Positions 17,206 to 25,297 of a DNA stretch of 43,535 nt are shown one piece after another; position 1 is the first letter of the stretch, and every line of letters starts with the position of its first letter. A program made the position numbers and the translations under genes. Source of the stretch: an uncultured Myxococcales bacterium (GTDB lineage Bacteria > Myxococcota_A > Polyangia > Polyangiales > Polyangiaceae); the NCBI GenBank assembly GCA_937872925.1, contig CALMUT010000348.1, forward strand, positions 1 through 43,535, in the 5' to 3' direction. Below the pieces are notes generated by a model, which was given only the letters and a program-made list of their open reading frames with translations, did not search any database and was not told the origin of the DNA.

Positions 17206-17210
17206 CTGAG

Positions 17211-17690
17211 ATGCAGTGCCCAACTTGCCGACAAATGGAGAGCCGCGTGCTGGATTCACGCCTGGTCTCGGGCGGAACCGTCACTTGGCGCCGTCGCGAA
17301 TGCGACGCCTGCAAGCGGCGCTTCACGACCTACGAGCGAGTCGAGTTGTCGTTGCCGACAGTGGTGAAGCGGGACGGTCAGCGGGCACCCTTCAATCGCG
17401 AAAAACTGCTCGCGAGTCTGAAGATCGCGTGCAACAAGCGCCCCGTGTCCGTAGATACGCTGGAGCGGGAAGCGGACATCCTCGAGCGAGAGCTCTCCGA
17501 GGCCGGCGAACGGGAAGTCTCCAGTATGGAAATCGGCGAACGCGTCATGGCACGCCTGAAACAGTTGGATGAAGTGGCCTATGTGCGATTTGCGAGTGTC
17601 TACAAATCCTTCCGAGACATCGACGAATTCATGCGTGAAATGACCAGTCTGGTGCGCGCTCGCCCGGAGGACGGAGAAGCCAGCCCATGA
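17211..17690 (+). CDS. nrdR: Transcriptional repressor NrdR
   Basis: 159 aa from ATG 17211; upstream open frame belongs to the fabF region. It has an N-terminal zinc ribbon (MQCPTC at 3/6 and CDAC at about 31/34) followed by an ATP-cone (about 49-139). NrdR senses dATP/ATP and represses ribonucleotide reductase genes at NrdR boxes. It overlaps ribD by four bases (ATGA), so the two are translationally coupled, a pairing widely seen in bacteria. Confidence 0.96.
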   Translation: MQCPTCRQMESRVLDSRLVSGGTVTWRRRECDACKRRFTTYERVELSLPTVVKRDGQRAPFNREKLLASLKIACNKRPVSVDTLEREADILERELSEAGEREVSSMEIGERVMARLKQLDEVAYVRFASVYKSFRDIDEFMREMTSLVRARPEDGEASP

Positions 17691-18811
17691 CGGACGTTGA
17701 CGACAAGCTCATGGCCCGCGCCATCGAGATCGCGCAACAAGGCGACCCCTCTCCCAATCCTCCCGTCGGTTCGGTGGTCGCGGACGGTGAGACGATTGTG
17801 GCCGAGGGGTTCCATCAGGCTGCAGGAATGGACCACGCGGAGATCGCTGCACTCAAGGAAGCCGGGGGCTCCGCCGAGGGCAAGACGCTCTACGTCACGC
17901 TGGAGCCCTGCAACCACGAGGGCCGCACGCCACCCTGCGTCGACGAGATCATCAAGGCGAAGATCAAGCGCGTGGTGGTGGCCACTCGGGATCCGAACCC
18001 ACATGTGGAAGGCGGCGGTGTGGAACGGCTGGAAGCCGCGGGCATCGAGGTGTTAGTGGGCGCGCAGGAAAAAGACGCCAAGCGCTTGGTGGAACCGTGG
18101 ACCAAGTACATCACGCAGGAGACTGCGTACTTGGGCCTGAAGCTTGCAGCGTCCCTCGACGGTCGGATCGCCACACGCACCGGAGCCTCCAAGTGGATCA
18201 CCTGTTCGGATTCCAGAGTGCGCGTGCACCTGCTCCGGACCAAACACGACGCGGTCATGGTGGGCATCAACACGGTCATCGCCGACGACCCGCGTTTGAC
18301 CGTACGTGAGGTACCTGGCCGCAACCCCATCAGGGTCGTTGTGGACAGCAAGCTGCGACTCCCAACCGGGAGCCAGATGGTGCAAACCGCGAAAGAAGTC
18401 CCGACGTGCGCGGTCACGACCGTGGACGCCCCGCGCGAGGCGGAAGATGTTCTCGTCGAACTCGGCGTCAGCGTGATCCGCGTGCCAGCCACTGCGGAAG
18501 GACGTTGCGATATGCGCGCGGCCTTGAAAGAGCTTGCCGCGCGCGAGGTGGTGAGTGTGCTGTGCGAAGGCGGCGCCGAGCTGGCCGGAAGTCTGCTTGC
18601 CCTCGCCCTGCCGGATCAGATGCACGTCTTCGTCGCTCCGGTGCTGCTGGGGCCACGCGGTCGCCCGGGGGCGGTGGACTGGGCGGGGCCCGAGAACCCC
18701 TCGGACGCGCCGCGCATCGAGTCGCCGCGTTGGGAACTCTGCGGCTGCGACGCATACGTGTCGGGCCGCCTGGTCTACCCGAAGAAGGCCAGTCGTACCA
18801 CGAGCTCCTAG
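17687..18811 (+). CDS. ribD: Bifunctional riboflavin biosynthesis deaminase/reductase
   Basis: 374 aa. The N-terminal cytidine-deaminase-like domain has the zinc site H50-A-E52, with C75 and C84 in PCNHEGRTPPC. The C-terminal domain (about 150-365) is the NADPH-dependent reductase, with KLAASLDGRIAT and VLCEGGAELAGSLL. It converts the pyrimidine product of GTP cyclohydrolase II in two steps. No ribE, ribBA or FMN riboswitch is seen nearby. Start ATG 17687 overlaps the nrdR stop. Confidence 0.95.
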   Translation: MTDVDDKLMARAIEIAQQGDPSPNPPVGSVVADGETIVAEGFHQAAGMDHAEIAALKEAGGSAEGKTLYVTLEPCNHEGRTPPCVDEIIKAKIKRVVVATRDPNPHVEGGGVERLEAAGIEVLVGAQEKDAKRLVEPWTKYITQETAYLGLKLAASLDGRIATRTGASKWITCSDSRVRVHLLRTKHDAVMVGINTVIADDPRLTVREVPGRNPIRVVVDSKLRLPTGSQMVQTAKEVPTCAVTTVDAPREAEDVLVELGVSVIRVPATAEGRCDMRAALKELAAREVVSVLCEGGAELAGSLLALALPDQMHVFVAPVLLGPRGRPGAVDWAGPENPSDAPRIESPRWELCGCDAYVSGRLVYPKKASRTTSS

Positions 18812-18828
18812 CGCCGTTTTTTCTCCCC

Positions 18829-18845
18829 CATCCGCTTCGCGGATG
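18829..18845. other. Stem-loop between ribD and def
   Basis: CATCCGC and GCGGATG form a 7-bp perfect stem with a TTC loop, 17 bases after the ribD stop and preceded by a T6 run. The T run is on the wrong side for a plus-strand terminator, so its role is unclear. The rest of 18812-18973 shows nothing else recognisable. Confidence 0.35.
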
Positions 18846-18973
18846 CCTAGTGCTCCCGCCCTCGTACGGGTCACCACCGCCAGAGCGTTCATTTGGATGG
18901 GTGCTTCGGACCTCGCCGCCGCGAGTTCCCGGGATTGCCGCTCGGTCAGTCGGGTGTTACGTTGCGTAGGGTC

Positions 18974-19483
18974 ATGGCTTTGCGCACCATTTTGGAATAC
19001 CCGGATCCCCGATTGCGAGAAGTCGCCAAACCGGTCGCCGAGGTCAACGACGAAGTCCGCGCCCTGGTCGAGGACATGGCCGAGACGATGTACGCGGCGC
19101 CCGGCGTCGGCCTGGCTGCCAATCAAATCGGCGTGAACTTGCGGGTTTTTGTGATCGACATCGCCGCGGAGGACGAACCGAGCGAGCTTCTGGTCTTCAT
19201 CAATCCGGAAATCACGGCGACGGAAGGCCAGCAAACCTGGAACGAAGGCTGCTTGTCGTTCCCAGACGTTTCCGAAGAGATCAAGCGCGCCGAGTTCATC
19301 ACCGTGCGCGCCTTGGATGAGAACGGCAAGGCGTTCGAACTCGAAGCCGACGGGCTCTTGGCCGTCGCGGTGCAGCACGAGAACGACCATTTGAACGGCG
19401 TGCTGATGATCGACAAGCTCAACGCCGTGAAGCGGCGCCTCATGGGCCGCAAGCTCGCCCGCAGGCAGCAGGCAAACCCCTAG
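18974..19483 (+). CDS. def: Peptide deformylase
   Basis: Removes the formyl group from nascent proteins. 169 aa from ATG 18974 (MALRTILEYPDPRLR); the open frame upstream to 18893 is not family-like. All three PDF motifs are present: GVGLAANQIG, EGCLSFP (metal ligand C93) and QHENDHLNG (H135, E136, H139). fmt, the usual partner, is not adjacent; the next gene is convergent. Confidence 0.96.
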   Translation: MALRTILEYPDPRLREVAKPVAEVNDEVRALVEDMAETMYAAPGVGLAANQIGVNLRVFVIDIAAEDEPSELLVFINPEITATEGQQTWNEGCLSFPDVSEEIKRAEFITVRALDENGKAFELEADGLLAVAVQHENDHLNGVLMIDKLNAVKRRLMGRKLARRQQANP

Positions 19484-19486
19484 AGC

Positions 19487-19506
19487 CTGGAAGCCCTGCC
19501 TTCCAG
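19487..19506. terminator. Hairpin between the convergent def and FHA/CpaF-like genes
   Basis: CTGGAAG and CTTCCAG form a perfect 7-bp stem with a 6-base loop, filling most of the 23-base gap between two stop codons. The position suggests a bidirectional terminator, but there is no T-tract on either side. Confidence 0.45.
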
Positions 19507-21372
19507 TCAGCGCGAGGGTGGACGGGAAAAGAGCGAGGTCTCGAGGCCGAAGCCGCGTGATGCGACGTGAGTTGCGACTCGGGGTACGATTCCGGATGCG
19601 GTGAAGGTGCCTTCGACGGCTCCGCCCGCCGCCGTCCGCTCCACGACGAAGTTGAAGACGTCTTGGACGGCGATTTCGTCCTCGGTCGCGCCAAGCACCT
19701 CGGACACCCGCAGCGCGCGATGACGGCCATCTCGTAGGCGTCCGATCTCGACGATCAAATCCACGCTCGACGCCACTGCTTCACGAGCGGCGGCAAGGGG
19801 TTCGCCGGATTGGCAGCAAACCGCGGTCAGCCGGGTCAGAGCCGAGCGAATGCTGCTGCCGTAGCAGACGAGCGCCATGCCTTCCGCCCCCATGCGAACC
19901 GCATCGAGCACTCCGGCAACCAACGCGGGTTCCGAAAGCTCCGCGGCGATACGAACTCCGGGAATGCTGGCGGAGGCTTGGATTGAGCGCCGGACATCGT
20001 CGCCGCTGAGAACTCGTAGCGACGCAGAATTGGCGACCAGCCCGGACAGATCGTCGCGCCCTTCGAGTAGCACCATGGGCGCCTCACTACGCGCAACCGC
20101 GAGCAAGGCCGAGAGCATCCGCGCCGTGCCAGGGTCTCGAGGCCCCACGACGAGCACGTTGACCCGCGCCATCACTACGTTCTGGAGGAACGTGGCAATC
20201 GCCCGTGAGACGACCCCCGCGCGCACGAGTTCCTCCAGCGAGCCCGCGGCCTGAGGCGGCTTGATGATGCTGAGCATGGGGCCCTGAGGCACGCTGCGCC
20301 CCAGCATTGCCGTCAGCCGACCGCCATCGCGCATGCGGCGCTCCACGATGGACTCATTCGGCGAAAGCGGTTCTCCCGCTGCGCGCGCCAAGCGCGCCAC
20401 GACCCGGGCCACCGAAGCAACGGACGAAAACGGCGGCTCCACCGCGAGGGTTTCGCTTCCCTTGTGCGCGACCAACTGATCGAATCGCGGCAGGCCAATG
20501 CCGGAAACAGAACCGTCTACTAAGAGGGCACCGATCGGACCCAGCTCGATCAACTCGGAGCGGGCGTGTGCGAGCAGCCTCGGCAGGTCCACGGAGCTAT
20601 CGATCTCACCAGAGGCTTTGAGCGTCTCGGAACGCTCCGTGAGCGCACGCTCTACGCTGGTCCGAACCGCGTCGGAGATTTCGCCGTCCAAAGCCTCGGG
20701 CCCCACGCTCGCCGTGGCATGATCGACCAAGAGTGCCAGCACCTGGCGTTGGACCGCGGCATCGCGGCTCGGCTCACCTGCGGGCGCGAGGGAGCGCGCG
20801 TCGATGTCGGCGTGGGAAACATCTACGATGCTGGCGCGCTGCGCCACGGAGCTCGGTTCCGGACCGGCATGCGAGGGACGCGAAGCGTCTGGCAATCGCG
20901 GCGGTCCCGGAACGCGCGGATAGCTCGCGCCGCTTTGTTCCTCGCGCTCCTGCGGGATGTGTGTTGCCACGGAACCTTCCGGTCCACTTTCGCGGGCTAG
21001 CACCGGCCCGCTTCCCGTGGTCTCTCCTAACTCGCCGGCGGCAGAATCCGCTTCTGCCGGATCAATACGCAGGACAAAGTCACCGATGTAGACGCGATCG
21101 CCTTCGCGCACGATTGTGGCTTGCGAGATCCTTCGCCGGTTGACGTAGGTCCCATTCGTGCTGTTGAGATCCGTGACAATGAACCGCCCATCCCTGAAGA
21201 TGAGGCGCGCGTGCCGCTTGGAGACGTTGCCCTTGGGCAGCATCAAGTCATTGCCCTGCACGCGGCCAACTGTGATTTCCGGGCGGTCATACGCCTCGCG
21301 ACGTTCTGCACCCCCTTTTTCGCTGATGATGATGGCGAACACGGGCTGCTGGGCTTCGGTAGGGGAAATCAC
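19507..21372 (-). CDS. FHA-domain protein fused to a degenerate CpaF/TadA-like secretion ATPase domain
   Basis: 621 aa from GTG 21372. Residues 12-103 are an FHA phosphothreonine-binding domain (GR 36-37, SKRH 51-54, NSTNG 70-74). After a Pro-rich linker, residues about 200-600 align in order with CpaF/TadA ATPases: the N-terminal helical part, RMRDGGRLTAMLGRSVPQGPML, NVLVVG, MVLLEGRDDL and ALTRL. The Walker A is altered: G410-x4-G415 is kept but the Lys is T416 and the Ser/Thr is A417. The His box (normally T-x-HAN) reads LVCYGSS, and the Asp-box/Walker B GEVR reads AAELSE. The protein is therefore unlikely to hydrolyse ATP and may be a phospho-dependent scaffold of a secretion or pilus system. 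No tad/cpa genes are next to it. Confidence 0.82.
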   Translation of the reverse strand: MISPTEAQQPVFAIIISEKGGAERREAYDRPEITVGRVQGNDLMLPKGNVSKRHARLIFRDGRFIVTDLNSTNGTYVNRRRISQATIVREGDRVYIGDFVLRIDPAEADSAAGELGETTGSGPVLARESGPEGSVATHIPQEREEQSGASYPRVPGPPRLPDASRPSHAGPEPSSVAQRASIVDVSHADIDARSLAPAGEPSRDAAVQRQVLALLVDHATASVGPEALDGEISDAVRTSVERALTERSETLKASGEIDSSVDLPRLLAHARSELIELGPIGALLVDGSVSGIGLPRFDQLVAHKGSETLAVEPPFSSVASVARVVARLARAAGEPLSPNESIVERRMRDGGRLTAMLGRSVPQGPMLSIIKPPQAAGSLEELVRAGVVSRAIATFLQNVVMARVNVLVVGPRDPGTARMLSALLAVARSEAPMVLLEGRDDLSGLVANSASLRVLSGDDVRRSIQASASIPGVRIAAELSEPALVAGVLDAVRMGAEGMALVCYGSSIRSALTRLTAVCCQSGEPLAAAREAVASSVDLIVEIGRLRDGRHRALRVSEVLGATEDEIAVQDVFNFVVERTAAGGAVEGTFTASGIVPRVATHVASRGFGLETSLFSRPPSR

Positions 21373-21565
21373 GGACCGGTTGCCTGAAATTTAGCCGATA
21401 GCGCTAGTCGCATGTCAACGAGGAACGCGAGATACTACGCCAAATCTCCCGGATCCGGGGAGTCTTGTTGGCCAGACGCCTTGCCGCACGCCGGTGGAAC
21501 GCCTGCGCAGGAGCCATGGAAGGACCCCGCCAGGCCCCGAAGCAGGCGGGTTCCTGGCTGCCGGC

Positions 21566-21757
21566 CTAGGTGCCGGAGCGGCCGTCGCGCACGTCGCGTA
21601 CGTCGCTGGCGACCCGCGCTAGTAGCTCTGACGCCAGCTGCATCACTTCCTGCTCAGAGAATCCACTGGCCCGCAGCTCGCGATAAATCGTCTTGGCGAG
21701 AATGCGCACAGCGCGGGGATCCGAGGGGGTCGACGGTACTTCGTAGGGGAGGGCCAT
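21566..21757 (-). CDS. Small protein of unknown function (63 aa)
   Basis: The frame is open to 22000, but only the last 63 residues from ATG 21757 look like a protein: MALPYEVPSTPSDPRAVRIL, then a helical stretch with FSEQEVMQLASELLARVAS, then a short repeat DVRDVRD. The composition suggests a soluble helical protein. No strong Shine-Dalgarno is visible. It lies between the FHA gene (190 bases without a supported gene) and a 347-base gap. Not recognised; moderately supported by codon use. Confidence 0.5.
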   Translation of the reverse strand: MALPYEVPSTPSDPRAVRILAKTIYRELRASGFSEQEVMQLASELLARVASDVRDVRDGRSGT

Positions 21758-22104
21758 GTGGTCAAACCAGGTAGAGTGGGTAACGGAGCGTCTGTTCCGC
21801 ACTAGTATGAAAGAATGATGCCGAAACCCCGGGCATCGATTCTGCGCCGTTATTCTGAAGTGTCCGCCCGGAGCCGCGAAGCGCCGTTCGCATCGCATCG
21901 CTGCACGAGTGTGTAAGGCCGCACGCGGACGCACCAAAGGCACCTGGACTGGTTCAACCGGGCAGATCCTCTGACGCATCGCGGCGGAAACGCCTCGCAA
22001 GCGGCTCCCAGCGGCTACGCAGCGTTCGTCGGGCCTTGCGGACGTCCGCGCGGACCGCGGGCGTCACAGGACAGGAAGACGGGGGCGCGTCGGCGCCTCG
22101 CGCG
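21758..22104. other. 347-base stretch without a supported gene
   Basis: Open frames here are Arg/Ala-rich and look like shadows. One weak dyad, GATGCC (21817-21822) and GGCATC (21832-21837), could form a hairpin with a 9-base loop. A plus-strand reading from 21814 gives only about 33 codons and is not supported. It probably holds the upstream region of the 63-aa gene and the 3' region of the gene ending at 22105. Nothing else is recognised. Confidence 0.4.
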
Positions 22105-22449
22105 TCAACAAGCGCAGTCGAGGAACGGCGCCGGATCCGGGTACTCTTCGACGAGCTTCTTGGGCGGGCGTTCGACGTCGCAGAGCAAGCTCGTCACCAG
22201 ATCTCTGCCGTCTCCTCCAAAGTACAACGCTTCCCCGACCTGCGGCTCGCCATCGTTGGGCAGCGCGACGCCGTTGGGCTGAAAGCAAACGCGTCCCGCC
22301 AGCGTCCTGCGCAGCGCCAAATGAGCCGGCAACCAGCTACCCGAGCGCCGATCGCGCACAGCGATGCAGATGCCACTTCGGAAGTGGTACTCGGTATTTC
22401 GGGTCACGAACATCTTATGGATACGGCGCTCTGTGCTGACTTGGCTCAC
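22105..22449 (-). CDS. Small protein of unknown function (114 aa)
   Basis: The GTG at 22449 is chosen because GGAGGAAAT lies just upstream; the ATG at 22413 is a weaker alternative. The sequence is protein-like and not Arg-rich shadow: VTRNTEYHFRSGICIAVRDR, LRRTLAGRVCFQPNG, a Gly/Asp turn (GEALYFGGDGRDLVTSLLCDV) and a Pro-rich end with two Cys (FLDCAC). The pattern of short strands suggests a small beta domain. I do not recognise a characterised family. It is divergent from the gene at 22617 and shares with it a 167-base region rich in symmetric elements. Confidence 0.68.
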   Translation of the reverse strand: MSQVSTERRIHKMFVTRNTEYHFRSGICIAVRDRRSGSWLPAHLALRRTLAGRVCFQPNGVALPNDGEPQVGEALYFGGDGRDLVTSLLCDVERPPKKLVEEYPDPAPFLDCAC

Positions 22450-22466
22450 GGCATTTCCTCCGTTCG

Positions 22467-22582
22467 CGAGCCTCGCAGGCTCGGCGGGAGATCGCCAAAT
22501 TTCTGCAATCCCGTTGCAGATGTGCTTATCGAAGCGCGCGAGAAGCGTCCGGGCACCACGCCAACAACTGGCCAACAACTGG
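22467..22582. promoter_or_regulatory. Cluster of dyads and a tandem repeat in a divergent promoter region
   Basis: Three elements lie between the divergent genes at 22105 and 22617. CGAGCCT/AGGCTCG is a stem with a 3-base spacer (22467-22483). TCTGCAA/TTGCAGA is an inverted repeat with a 5-base spacer (22502-22520). CCAACAACTGG is repeated exactly in tandem (22561-22571 and 22572-22582), ending 34 bases before the GTG of the plus gene. This is operator-like architecture; the regulator is unknown. Confidence 0.5.
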
Positions 22583-22616
22583 GCGACACGACGCGCGCCA
22601 CCGTACGATCGGATTC

Positions 22617-23075
22617 GTGAAACGGCGGCCCGGACCCGGTCTGAAGAAAACCAGTGGTTTGCCCTTGGTCGAGCATCGGACCGCGCAGCTTTGGCGCAGC
22701 ACTGACTACGGCTGGCGCGAACTCTTCGAGTCTGCCGACGTGATGAGTGAAGGTGCCACCCGCGAAGAGCGCGAAGGGCCGACCTACTATGGGTCCACGA
22801 GTGTGCTGCTGCCCTTCGTTTCCCGCGGCGGAAACATCCCGGATGACCAGGCCGCACGTGTGCATCAATTGATCGCAGCGGATCCGCACGCGCGGCTGCG
22901 CGCGGTTCGCATCGCGTGTTTGGAAGCCGAACTGCGCGCAGGGACCCGCATTGGCCAAGTCCGCGCGGAATTGTTCGTACGCAGGGACAAACGCGGGATC
23001 CGCATCGACGTGGACGTGGAGACCCTCGTCGTCGGTGAGATCGCGCCGGGGCGTGCGCGCACCCGTCGCGAGTAG
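22617..23075 (+). CDS. Protein of unknown function (152 aa)
   Basis: Starts at GTG 22617. Soluble, charged, with no signal or membrane segment. Protein-like segments include YGWRELFESADVMSEGATRE, STSVLLPFVSRGGNIPDDQA and a helix-strand C-terminal half (ARLRAVRIACLEAEL, ELFVRRDKRGIRIDVDVETL). It ends in an Arg-rich tail. The antisense frame over the same stretch is Pro/Ser-rich and looks like a shadow. No family is recognised. A TTGGGAC/GTCCCAA hairpin follows the stop. Confidence 0.68.
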   Translation: MKRRPGPGLKKTSGLPLVEHRTAQLWRSTDYGWRELFESADVMSEGATREEREGPTYYGSTSVLLPFVSRGGNIPDDQAARVHQLIAADPHARLRAVRIACLEAELRAGTRIGQVRAELFVRRDKRGIRIDVDVETLVVGEIAPGRARTRRE

Positions 23076-23080
23076 CCGCT

Positions 23081-23102
23081 TTGGGACCCGCCGGAGTCCC
23101 AA
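23081..23102 (+). terminator. Candidate terminator hairpin after the 152-aa gene
   Basis: TTGGGAC and GTCCCAA form a perfect 7-bp stem with an 8-base loop, beginning 6 bases after the stop codon at 23075. There is no T-tract. The rest of the gap to 23330 has no supported gene. Confidence 0.45.
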
Positions 23103-23330
23103 CCCGCGTGCAGACGCGCCCTGCGCAGGGTGCGGACACGAAGGCGTCGACGCGCTGGATGCACGGGCAAGCTCCACGCAATATGTCAAGTCGTGCCTGC
23201 TGCGAAAAACGAAGCGCGAAAGTTTGAACGATCTTGCGCACGCCCGCGTTGTGGTCCACTAGAAGCTTGACACCGAGCGCGGCGCGGCAGAGTGATCAGC
23301 TAGGCCAGTTGCCACACAAGTGATCGATTC

Positions 23331-24326
23331 ATGAGGCGCAAGAAGCAACGCGACGACAAAGTCATCCATGTCGTGTTTGGTCCCGGAGGGGGCCGCGTGG
23401 ACAACTCTGCCCCATCGGCCCTGGCGATGCCGCTGGATTCGGGCGGTCAGGGTCGGGAGCCTCTGACGGATCTCTTTACTCGCGCCGAGATCGCCCGACT
23501 GCTCGGAATCACACCGGGGCGACTGCGCACCCTGGATCGCACTGGCGTCGTGTCGCCCAGCGGTCGGCGCCGAGGCAAGCGCGCGTATACCTTTTCGGAT
23601 CTGATCGCGCTACGCACTGCGCAAACACTGTTGGACAAGCACGTGCGCCTGCGCGATGTGACTCGTGCCGTGGGTGTCCTCAAACGAACGTTGCCGCGAG
23701 TGACACGCCCCCTTGCTGAGCTGCGCATCGTTTCCGACGGGCACAAAGTCGTAGTGCGGACCCAAGACGGCAGCTTCGAGCCGCTGACCGGCCAGATGAT
23801 GCTCGACTTCGAAGTGAAGTCACTTCGGGATGACGTCGTCCGAGTCCTGCGACCGTCTGCAGGACGGGAGCGCGCACGCACGGCTTACGAGCTGTACCTG
23901 CGCGCTAGCCAACTCGACGAAGATCCCGAAAGCATGGATGAGGCCGCGGCCCTCTACCAACAGGCCATAGAGCTCGACCCCTGGCTGGCTATCGCCTACA
24001 CAAACCTGGGAAATATACGCTTTCGGCGCCACGACCCGGAGGGCGCCGAGGGCCTGTACCGAAAGGCGCTCGAGATCGACTCGCGCCAGCCAGAGGCTCA
24101 GTACAACCTGGGCTACGTCATGCTCGAACGCGGGCGACCCGAGCTGTCCATTCCGCTCTTCCACGGCGCATTGGAGTCCGACTCCAAGTTTGCAGACGCC
24201 TATTTCAATTTGGCGATGGCCTACGAGCAGATCGGTGAAACTCAAAAGGCTCGCCCCTACTGGAAGAGCTACATCGCTCTGGAGCCGTCGGGCACCTGGA
24301 CCGAAATCGCCAAGCGACACCTCTAA
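23331..24326 (+). CDS. MerR-type HTH protein fused to TPR repeats
   Basis: 331 aa. Residues about 45-115 are a MerR-type winged helix (LFTRAEIARLLGITPGRLRTLDRTGVV, then YTFSDLIALRTAQTLLDK). Residues about 185-320 are three or more TPR units (AIELDPWLAIAYTNLGNIRF, ALEIDSRQPEAQYNLGYVML, ALESDSKFADAYFNLAMAYE). A Lys/Arg-rich N-terminal tail precedes the HTH. In place of the usual coiled-coil dimer helix and effector domain of MerR regulators it carries a protein-interaction domain, so its signal is probably a protein partner. It ends 10 bases from the convergent amidase gene. Confidence 0.85.
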   Translation: MRRKKQRDDKVIHVVFGPGGGRVDNSAPSALAMPLDSGGQGREPLTDLFTRAEIARLLGITPGRLRTLDRTGVVSPSGRRRGKRAYTFSDLIALRTAQTLLDKHVRLRDVTRAVGVLKRTLPRVTRPLAELRIVSDGHKVVVRTQDGSFEPLTGQMMLDFEVKSLRDDVVRVLRPSAGRERARTAYELYLRASQLDEDPESMDEAAALYQQAIELDPWLAIAYTNLGNIRFRRHDPEGAEGLYRKALEIDSRQPEAQYNLGYVMLERGRPELSIPLFHGALESDSKFADAYFNLAMAYEQIGETQKARPYWKSYIALEPSGTWTEIAKRHL

Positions 24327-24336
24327 GCGCGCGAGC

Positions 24337-25149
24337 TCACTTCAAGCGCCGGTGCTCCAAGCAAGGCACTGCTGCGCGCACACGCGCCAACAGATCGAAG
24401 TCCAGATCGGCCACGGCGACCCCGACGCCGTCCGAACACTCGGCCACCACCACGCCCCAGGGGTCGACAATCAAAGAGTGCCCGTAGGTCAACCGTCCCT
24501 TCGGATGGCGGCCCCATTGCCCCGCGGCAAGCAGCCAACACTGGGACTCGATCGCCCGCGCGCGCAGAAGCGGATGCCAGTGGTCTTTGCCGGTCTGCAA
24601 GGTAAACGCTGCCGGCACCACCAGCACCTGCGCTCCCTGGTCGACCAGCTTTCTATACAGCTCCGGGAAGCGCAGGTCGTAGCAGATGGAGAGACCGATA
24701 CGCGCCCCCGCGACTTCGGTGATCACTGCGTCGGTTCCGGAACTCGTCGCGGAGGACTCACTGAGCACTGTGCCGTCGGCCAATGCGACGTCGAATAAAT
24801 GGATCTTGCGGTACTGCGCGCGGAGCGACCCATCGGGACCAAACACGAGGGCGGTATTAAACGGACGCCGGTCGTCGGCGCTTCTTTCCGGGAAGCCGCC
24901 CGCGATCAAGGTCAGTTCCGCTTCCCGCGCCAGGGCAGCGAGGGTGTCCTGGATCGGCCCGCTGCCCAAGGTCTCAGCGTGCTGGCATTTGTCCACCTCG
25001 GCTCCCATGTAGGCGAAGTTTTCCGGCAGCAGCGCCAGCTGGGCCCCCAGCCCGCGAGCGCGGAGAACCTGGCGGCGACATTCCGCCAGGTTCTGGACCA
25101 CATCGTCTTGGCACTGGAGCTGGACTACGGCGGCGCGCAAGGTGGACAT
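24337..25149 (-). CDS. Carbon-nitrogen hydrolase (nitrilase superfamily amidase, Nit-like)
   Basis: 270 aa from ATG 25149 (MSTLRAAVVQLQ); an ATG four codons earlier (25161) is also possible. The Glu-Lys-Cys triad is complete: E43 (LLPENF), K115 (YRKIHLFD) and C156 (SICYDLRFPELYR). The motif set is closest to the Nit1/Nit2 branch, whose members hydrolyse deaminated glutathione or omega-amidic acids, a metabolite-repair role. Exact substrate is not provable from sequence. Cytoplasmic, monocistronic in appearance, divergent from the FHA/sigma-54 activator. Confidence 0.88.
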   Translation of the reverse strand: MSTLRAAVVQLQCQDDVVQNLAECRRQVLRARGLGAQLALLPENFAYMGAEVDKCQHAETLGSGPIQDTLAALAREAELTLIAGGFPERSADDRRPFNTALVFGPDGSLRAQYRKIHLFDVALADGTVLSESSATSSGTDAVITEVAGARIGLSICYDLRFPELYRKLVDQGAQVLVVPAAFTLQTGKDHWHPLLRARAIESQCWLLAAGQWGRHPKGRLTYGHSLIVDPWGVVVAECSDGVGVAVADLDFDLLARVRAAVPCLEHRRLK

Positions 25150-25256
25150 GCCAACGAGCATATCTGCGTTGCCGGCCAGATGCGCCCAGTGCTGGGAAAC
25201 CCCGGAGGATCGGCTAGAAAACTGCGGAGCCCGGGGCGGCCCGACGGCCGATGCAT

Positions 25257-25274
25257 ACTTGCGCGGGACTTGCG
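25257..25274 (+). repeat. Direct repeat ACTTGCG, 11-base period, upstream of the FHA/sigma-54 activator
   Basis: ACTTGCG occurs at 25257-25263 and 25268-25274, one helical turn apart and 23 bases before the ATG at 25298. It may be an activator or autoregulatory site. Two 7-mers this close could also be chance. Confidence 0.3.
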
Positions 25275-25297
25275 GCTAGGCTTACCTGCGAACCCTC

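Noticed and set aside
17890..19390. Long minus-strand open frames across ribD and def (up to 445 aa)
   Set aside because: They lie antisense to two genes with complete catalytic motifs and have no recognisable domain.
21412..21774. 120-aa plus-strand open frame
   Set aside because: Arg/Pro-rich and antisense to the better-supported 63-aa gene; no family features.
21949..21966. GGTTCAA-like stretch as a tRNA T-arm
   Set aside because: No cloverleaf or paired acceptor stem around it; I found no tRNA anywhere in the window.
22450..23259. Upstream part of a long minus-strand open frame (22105-23259) and the frame 22446-23189 (-)
   Set aside because: Only the part downstream of the GTG at 22449 looks like a protein. 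The rest is antisense to the protein-like gene at 22617 and is Arg/Ser/Pro-rich.
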